Of a DNA stretch of 64,000 nucleotides, positions 57,953 through 64,000 are shown in pieces (position 1 is the stretch's first letter; each line of letters starts with the position of its first letter). The stretch is from Cheiracanthium punctorium (lineage: Eukaryota; Arthropoda; Arachnida; Araneae; Cheiracanthiidae): the NCBI GenBank assembly GCA_038373885.1, contig JAWZYV010013152.1:496001-560000 (forward strand). Direction: 5' to 3'. The notes beneath the pieces are model-generated. The model was not told where the DNA came from. It did not search any database and saw only the letters and a list, made by a program, of their open reading frames with translations. Position numbers and translations under genes: made by a program.

Positions 57953-58444
57953 AATTTTCGAACATGGAAATGGGGACAACCCGAATTAGGGAAATTGGGG
58001 AAACCGATAGGGAAACGACCCGAATTTTAGAATTAACCCCAATTTTAGAAAAAAATGGGGACATGTCATAATTCAATGATTTTTCTCAAATAATTATAAG
58101 AAATGTATACCGCGGCATTAATTTTAGGAATTCAGTGAAAAATTATGTTTAATAATGACATTTTATGCACATTATTCATGCTTTTACGAGACACTTAAAA
58201 AGTAAGAAAATTTCACAGTATGCTTTGTCACGCAAAATGGAACATTTTTACTTGTTAAATTTTAAACAAAAAATTTTACTAATTTTTCTAGGGAAAAGAA
58301 GTAAAATGAAGGAAGCATGACTGCTTTTTAAAAGTTGAGGAGAAATACGAAAAATAAATGTGGGAAAATGTTGTCCCCCAATTGCTTTTTCTATATCTTA
58401 GGGACTTATTGAAAACATTGAAATTAGGGACATATGGTTACCTT
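57953..58444. mobile_element. Possible degraded MITE with TGGCCA/TAACCA tips
   Basis: The left AAGGTGGCCAAATTTT and right complement AAGGTAACCATATGTCCC share a short terminal word (8 of 10). GGGGACAA..AATTAGGG and TGTCCCC..CCCTAA blocks lie near the two ends in inverse order. There is no clear target duplication and no open frame. Confidence 0.4.
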
Positions 58445-59297
58445 AATAATTTTTTTTATCACTAGCATTCGCCTGACAGATGACAGCTTTGTTTCTCTTC
58501 TAGCAAGCTAATAGCTCACTTACACACGTCGGTTTGACAGTAAAAAAATTCTGACTGAGTTTCTTTTGAGGTGTTTGCAAAAATTAATCACTTTGCTTGA
58601 ATCACTGACTTAGATATAGGACGATCATCGACTTATTCTAAAAGCGCTAAACGAAATTTCCCTGTAAGATGACGCTGTGAGTCGTAATCATTAAGTTTAT
58701 GATGTACGCATGCGTGCGTTAGCAGTAGATTACATCACGATTTATTGCTAACCGTCGCTAGAGGGCGCATACGTAGCTAATCATTAAAAGAGGGTATAGT
58801 ATTTTACTCTGAGAGGTTGACGCTTTTCGTCCGTTTGCCGCTAGTCGATGATTGTCTATATCAAGTCCGTGGCTTGAATAGAGTCTAAAATTACCACGTT
58901 TTAAATTTAAATAAATTCACTCATCATCATTATGAGGTGATAACTATTCCTCGTGATCTACTTATGGTTTCAGCTATATCAAAGATATCGACCATTTACA
59001 AATTCAAAACTCTATGTACACTATAAAACTCCTCCTCTGCTGTTACTCATCCCTTATATCAGTTTCATTGAAAAGAAAATTTTGCCGATTTAACTTGCAT
59101 ACTGTTCTGTACTTACTTGTACAATTCAGCACAACGTGATGTAAACGGGATTAGTTTTGATTGCACGACTTCTGATATACGAAATGGGCATTGCTTTGAT
59201 TCCTGTTATTCTACTACATAATATTGCCTCTGTACTTTTTTCCATGTGTTAGTTGCTTTAGAACAAGATCATCTCACTTTCTATTTGATCGGATGTA
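58445..59297. other. No supported gene
   Basis: A less AT-rich patch at 58.65-58.90 kb contains GCTAGAGGGCGC and CGTCCGTTTGCCGC but no frame or boundary. Confidence 0.4.
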
Positions 59298-59702
59298 CAG
59301 GGTGATATGTAGTACAAAAATACTATCCCGATATATGGAACTCTAGTGGCCGTCCGTTTAAACAATCAAGATGAGATTTTGGATATAGTTATTCGGAGGT
59401 ATGAGCTTGAAATTCTGTGAACAGCAATAAAATGGCGCTCGCGGTTAAGGTTATAGGTACAAAAACACGAAATTTTCGAATGGCAAAGTACACGTTTTCC
59501 AGTTGCAAAATGGTTAGCGCAATGCAACGGCACAACGGTACGTGTATCACAAAATTGTTCGGGTTTTTTTTTTTTTTTTTTTTTTGAGAAAATGGGCGTT
59601 GCCGCTCCAAAATGTCGAGTTTGTTCCTATAACCGTAATCTTTCCGTCCACAGAATTCCGAGCTCATACCTCTAAATAACTATATCAACATCTCATGGCA
59701 AT

Positions 59703-61440
59703 CAGACTTGGAAACGATTATGCATATGCTTAATCGATTAGATTACGATTATTTTTTTTTACAGATGGAGATTATGATCAGATTATGGGAATCCCAAATG
59801 TTAATTTTGACGATCATGATTAAATTATGGTAATCCAAAATATTAAGTTTGGCGATAGGTTGGCGATGGTTACGATGGTTACGATAACATTACAATACTC
59901 AACCAAAGAAAACTTTCGATTACGATCACGCATGGAAATTAAGATTGCAAAGTATTTTTTTTTAAGCATTCACACCTTTTTATTTGTACAATATAAGCGC
60001 ATGACGACAAAACTCAATAACAAAAACTAGTTAAAAGATAAAATAATTCAAACTTTATAAAATAAGAAACGAATAAGAATCCCTGAATATAGGTTTAACC
60101 TGTTTAAGTAATGCCTTGCAATGATACAAAATCTGAGATTTTCTCCCTTCTGTCTCCGGCGTTGCTTCCCCTCCCTCATATCTCGGAATGCCTTGCTGTG
60201 CCCAGAGAGGACCAATGAGAGGAAGTAACGATGGCCACAGAAAAGAAAACTTTCGAATTTACGTCTTTGTAACAACCCAGGTAGCACATACAAGTTGTTA
60301 GAACGTGATTACCACGTTTTACATCGTGCAAAACGCGTTCGGGTTCAAAATTTGTTCTTCGGCTAATTGAGCTTCACGTTTTACTGCAGTACTCTGCAGT
60401 AAAACGTGACTTTACTGCAGTACTGAAGTATCTACTATGAAATAATCTCTTATTGGGACTGCTTAACGTACAGACAGCAGATTTTATAATCCGTTCTATA
60501 ATCCACGTACGCTACCACATGCTAAAGAGGTTCAATGTAGTACAAAACGACCACAAAAATACGCGCTAGAGGGCCACTACCGAAATTAACCCCATGGCTT
60601 AAACCAACAAGAAGAAGTTCAAAGACACTTCAACCAAATCAGTGCTGTTTGCCACCAAAGACTTGTAATTGGGCATTTTGGTGTTCTGTACCGTAACGAA
60701 GTAAGTGCAAGTTACGCAAACAATGTTGTGATATATTTGTAATTCAAAATATGATTTATAATTCGAAAATTTTAATAAGCAACTTCAATCCTATTAATTA
60801 GCCGTCGATTCAAATAAACTACGAAAATGATTCAAAAAAAGCTGTAGAATATCGGTTATTTACTTAATTTTATAGTACGTCCTGCATAATTAGTCATACA
60901 ACGTTTTAAGTACGTGTGGAGAAACTGAACTGGACCCAGATTTCGACGAGTATTGTACGTGTATTGTTCGGACATTCTGACGTAAGTGACACTGTAAATC
61001 TGTACGGAATGGTAACGTGCTATCTGAACGTGGAAATTACGGCCTTTGAACAAGTGTGTGCTACTTGGAAATGTGAATGAACATGCTATATCAAGACTTT
61101 TTCTGCATTTTAAATAGACTGTCAAAAGCAGGAGCCCCGAGAAATTTAACGAAGGCTTCACAGACGAATATACGTGAAATAGTTTAATAAGTTTTTTCTG
61201 TTATCTTCACTTAATGTAAAAGCTAAAACTGAGTGAGTGTAATCCTGTAATCGTCTCAGCGATTATGATTACAGGATGCTTAGATTACGACTATACTACA
61301 ATTGTTTAATCATAATCTAGAAATTTAATTTTCTAGATTACGATTACACGGAGTTTTAAGTTATCAGATTATGATTAAATTAGACATTTTGTAAAAATAA
61401 ATTTCTAGATTATGACGAGATTACGATTACACGAAGTCTG
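59703..61440. mobile_element. hAT-like element with ATTACGATTA arrays
   Basis: The tips CAGACTTGGAAACGATTA and, in complement, CAGACTTCGTGTAATCGTAATC begin with the hAT CAG. Flanking ATGGCAAT and ATCTCGAT are an imperfect 8-bp duplication (5 of 8), and the split halves of the host foldback resume exactly there. Both subterminal regions (59.70-59.96 and 61.23-61.44 kb) are filled with ATTACGATTA/TAATCGTAATC words, likely transposase-binding arrays. No transposase frame is intact. It carries a further insertion-like segment at about 60.27-61.03 kb. Confidence 0.7.
60273..61030. mobile_element. Possible third TCCCAGACAGCAC-type element
   Basis: The left AACCCAGGTAGCACATA resembles the tips of the 45.4- and 54.9-kb elements. 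GTGCTATCTG at 61019-61028 could be the matching right tip. Inside the left end are AACGTGATTACCACGTT-type words and a hairpin of CACGTTTTACTGCAG (60375-60389) against its perfect complement (60394-60408). The right end is weak, so the extent is uncertain. Confidence 0.4.
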
Positions 61441-61844
61441 ATCTCGATCGGTTGAACGGAATGACAGCTCCCTATATTGGAGGTGCTTAAATTGGGATAG
61501 TTTTTTTTTATGACCACACTGTACTAGTACTTCCAGAAGGTACTTTCCTGGAACACCAGCGTTTGTGAAAAAGATCGTGTAATCTGAAATTTTACAATTT
61601 ATAATTGACTGACCCCATCTTTCAAAAAAGAAAAAAAGCTTATTGAAGGAGCTTTTTTGACAAAATTATTCGTTAAATTTCTCAAAATACACTTTTAATT
61701 AAAGCAGATGACCCAGATACGCAATTGACGTCTTAAAAATTTAATTCAAGTTGTGCTCAATTAAAAGTCATCATAAGAGTTAAAAGAAGTTATAAGAGTC
61801 AAAAGAAATCATAAAGTTGTCCTTAAAATTGAAGCTGAAATATA

Positions 61845-62406
61845 TTGGGTTGATAGGAAAGTAATGTCGTTTTCTTACATAGAACTCAAATAAATAAATT
61901 TTCAACAAGTATTGATTTACAAAGAAGCAGTGTCTGGGCATAGGACCCGTATTTGTTAAATTTTAAAGGGATAGTTTTATAAATAATACTTTTTTCTTTA
62001 AGAAAACATGGACACCCTCCCCCTTTTTTCACGTCTACCCTCCATGAAGAATCATATTCGAAATGTTCTGAAATCGATTTTTTTTGGCATTCGCGAGGGC
62101 TGTATTTTACAGCAAGAATTGTATGGATATCTCTTTCCTTCTTTGAGATCACGCAGGATATGTGAAAAGAATGTTTTGGTCCCCTATCCCCCATAAATTA
62201 CGTATTTTGGAAAATGCTTTCCAATCTAGCACCTAAGCTAAGAAACTCACATACGTGCCGAATTTCATATTATTATCTTCAATAGTTTTGTCTAGGCAAA
62301 ATATTGACTTCCTTTTGCCAATATTTTTCCAAACGAAAATGAATTGAAAAAATTTATTTATTTTAGTTCTATGTAAGAAAACGACATGACTTTCCGATCA
62401 ACCCAA
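61845..62406. mobile_element. Mariner-derived MITE with 58-bp inverted repeats
   Basis: Both ends start TTGGGTTGAT.GGAAAGT.ATGTCG, a mariner-type terminus, and remain complementary for about 58 bp with three mismatches. TA flanks both sides (61843-61844, 62407-62408). The 562-bp element has no transposase similarity inside; the overlapping open frames at about 61.9-62.2 kb on both strands are not conserved domains. High arm identity points to relatively recent mobility driven in trans. Confidence 0.9.
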
Positions 62407-64000
62407 TATATCACAACATTTGACATTATTGAAGTAAATCTCTCTTTATATCCTACAAAATAAGTATTAATGAAACAACTGACTATTAGCAGAAGGATAG
62501 TATTTAATTTTACACATACAACGTACTAATATACGGGAGAAAAAATGATTTAATGGTAATGTTAATAAATGAGGAGTAGATCTTCAAGTATATTTAAGGA
62601 AAAGGTTCCACTGAAACCCCTTATAAACCAAACAAAAGGAACTATTTCTCCGACACTTCTCGGTTTACTCAAATTGATGATGGAGTTTTCCGAATTCCGT
62701 GATTTCCAAACGACCCACTGGCACGAGAATCCATAAATTTCAGTACAAGAAGAGACAAATATACGTGAAATAGCTTTTCTATTTTAAAGAGACGCGTTTT
62801 GGGTATTTTTTTAAGAATGTGGAGTCTGTTTAAATGAAAGATTTTATTTAAAACTAAACGAAATGTAGTAGGTAAGTTACGTAAGCACGTTGAAACCTAG
62901 TAGGTACGCGGGACTCCCGCACTTGCCATTGAAAGATCCTGCGAATAAACCCATTAGAAAATTTATGAATGTAGTCTAAGATAATTGCTTGCTCTAAGTA
63001 TTTAATCAAGTTTTAATGCATTTTATTCATTAAATAAGCATGTACTGTTTGTTAAAAAGTGCAGAAAAATAGCCTACAGTTCTTCAGTTCTTTTAATCAG
63101 ATAAAACTATGTAGTAAAAAGAGAAAATAGATAAAATCTCTCTCTCTACGGACAGATACTAGAACAAATTACCCTTTCAGAAAATTTCAAACTTTATTCC
63201 AAAATATTAATTTATTTCTTAGTTTAAAGATTTATCATACAATTGATTACTATGGAAGATTGATACAAAAATTTAATCAGTAAAATTATTTTAGGCGAGA
63301 AAAATACCACAATTGACAACTAATTGTCATTTATTCCAGAAATTCGACATTTTAGGAAATATTCGTCTCTTCAAGTAATAATCAATAGTAATTGCAATTA
63401 AATCGTATCATTAAGCAATGTTTTGGATGCTTATCCAGGTATTATTTGGTTGTAAAAAAAAGAATGAAAAAGATATGGAACCCAAGAATCAGTAATAAAT
63501 ATCCGAGCTAAATCTTCGAGATTATTTAAAATCATTCAGAGTGTCATATATATATATTTCTTAAATTATCAAGAAAACTTTTAAATAACGGAAATTAATC
63601 GTGAGAATAAAAATTTACATATTATATTTATTGTTTTCTCTGATTTTTTTTACAGTGGAAAAAAAATTGAAAGCTTATACTAATTTTGTGAAGATTAAAA
63701 CAATACATTGATACTTCATACAGTGATGCACAGTTACGAGGATAGTAGCTGTTCTTATAAGTACTTGAAAATATTTTTTTTAGTATTCAACAGTCAAGTT
63801 AAAATGCTTTGGTAGATGATTTTCAAATGCAACAACGCTACCCTGTCATGATTAGTCATTTTTCTCCCTGCACATTACTTAAAATCCATGACTTTTTTAA
63901 AAAATTATTTTTATGAGTCTCACCCTTTTATTTTGTTCCTTTTGACACAAATACGCTGTATAAAAATTTCGTTGGAAACTTTTCACTTTTCCATCATTGA
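62407..64000. other. AT-rich DNA, no gene seen
   Basis: No frame, RNA or bounded repeat is supported. A short GC-richer patch near 62.88-62.95 kb (GGTACGCGGGACTCCCGC, itself partly palindromic) is unexplained. Confidence 0.5.

Larger units (their letters stand above)
59298..61521. mobile_element. Foldback element, TA-flanked, interrupted by hAT
   Basis: The tips are CAGGGTGATATGTAG (left) and, in complement, CAGTGTGGTCATAAA, with ACTATCCC further inside both. They are flanked by TA (59296-59297, 61522-61523). The inner arms pair through TATAGTTATT..GAGGTATGAGCT and ATTCTGTG (left about 59385-59425, right about 59645-59690) around a T-run at 59558-59581. Removing the 1738-bp insertion plus its 8-bp duplication leaves about 478 bp. 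Unrelated in sequence to foldback family G. Confidence 0.8.

Noticed and set aside
61886..62196. 102-codon minus and 62-codon plus frames
   Set aside because: They are internal to the mariner-derived MITE, overlap each other antisense, and bear no transposase motif.
1..64000. CRISPR arrays, rRNA genes, viral genomes or operon-like gene clusters
   Set aside because: No regularly spaced direct repeats, no conserved rRNA words and no dense coding were seen. The window has eukaryotic architecture.

Overview
The window looks like AT-rich (roughly two-thirds A+T by eye), gene-poor, repeat-dense animal DNA, most likely from an arthropod. I lean towards a chelicerate such as a spider. The reasons are the Tc1 and mariner transposase relics, several tRNA-headed SINE families, hAT-type miniature elements with CAG...CTG ends and 8-bp target duplications, long foldback elements, and large intron-like or intergenic stretches with isolated exon-like islands. 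No bacterial-style gene, rRNA, CRISPR array or intact tRNA gene is visible. The lineage call is an inference from repeat style.

Host genes. The best-supported gene feature is a minus-strand promoter and first coding exon at 22.66-22.80 kb: a TATA-like box, a 3-codon uORF whose stop overlaps the main ATG by one base, 17 codons, and a strong CAG|GTGAGA donor. It lies in the most GC/CpG-rich island of the window, and its gene would run leftward. A second good candidate is a 117-codon minus-strand exon at 49.55-49.90 kb, phase 0 at both ends with a consensus GTAAGT donor. Weaker exon candidates lie near 8.9, 10.7, 12.9, 15.65, 44.42, 44.65 and 51.1 kb. None of the encoded peptides could be assigned to a named family.

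Layout. 0-5 kb: Tc1 transposase relic, a small inverted-repeat element, an unassigned ORF, and an internally deleted mariner with TA duplication. 5-16 kb: mostly featureless, with a 208-bp hairpin element at 8.0 kb and a 300-bp compound microsatellite at 11.3 kb. 16-26.5 kb: tRNA-derived SINEs, one copy of a dispersed element, the promoter island, and two mariner 3' halves fused back to back. 29.6-37.2 kb: four copies of one foldback family, two of them carrying later insertions, plus a retroelement fragment with a decayed hammerhead-like motif. 37-44 kb: nearly empty. 45.4-48.1 and 54.4-56.6 kb: nested transposons. 52.7-53.7 kb: a hAT-like element and a retroposon-like repeat. 59.3-62.4 kb: a three-level nested insertion and a mariner-derived miniature element with 58-bp terminal repeats.

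Most unusual signal. Two elements, and possibly a third, share a terminal motif close to TCCCAGACAGCACA. Inside it each carries a different dense array of short palindromic words (AAGCTTGA-type, GATATCC/AGATGTC-type, AACGTG-type). This looks like one transposon superfamily whose internal recognition words have been replaced while the outer tip is conserved. I could not classify it from the sequence alone.
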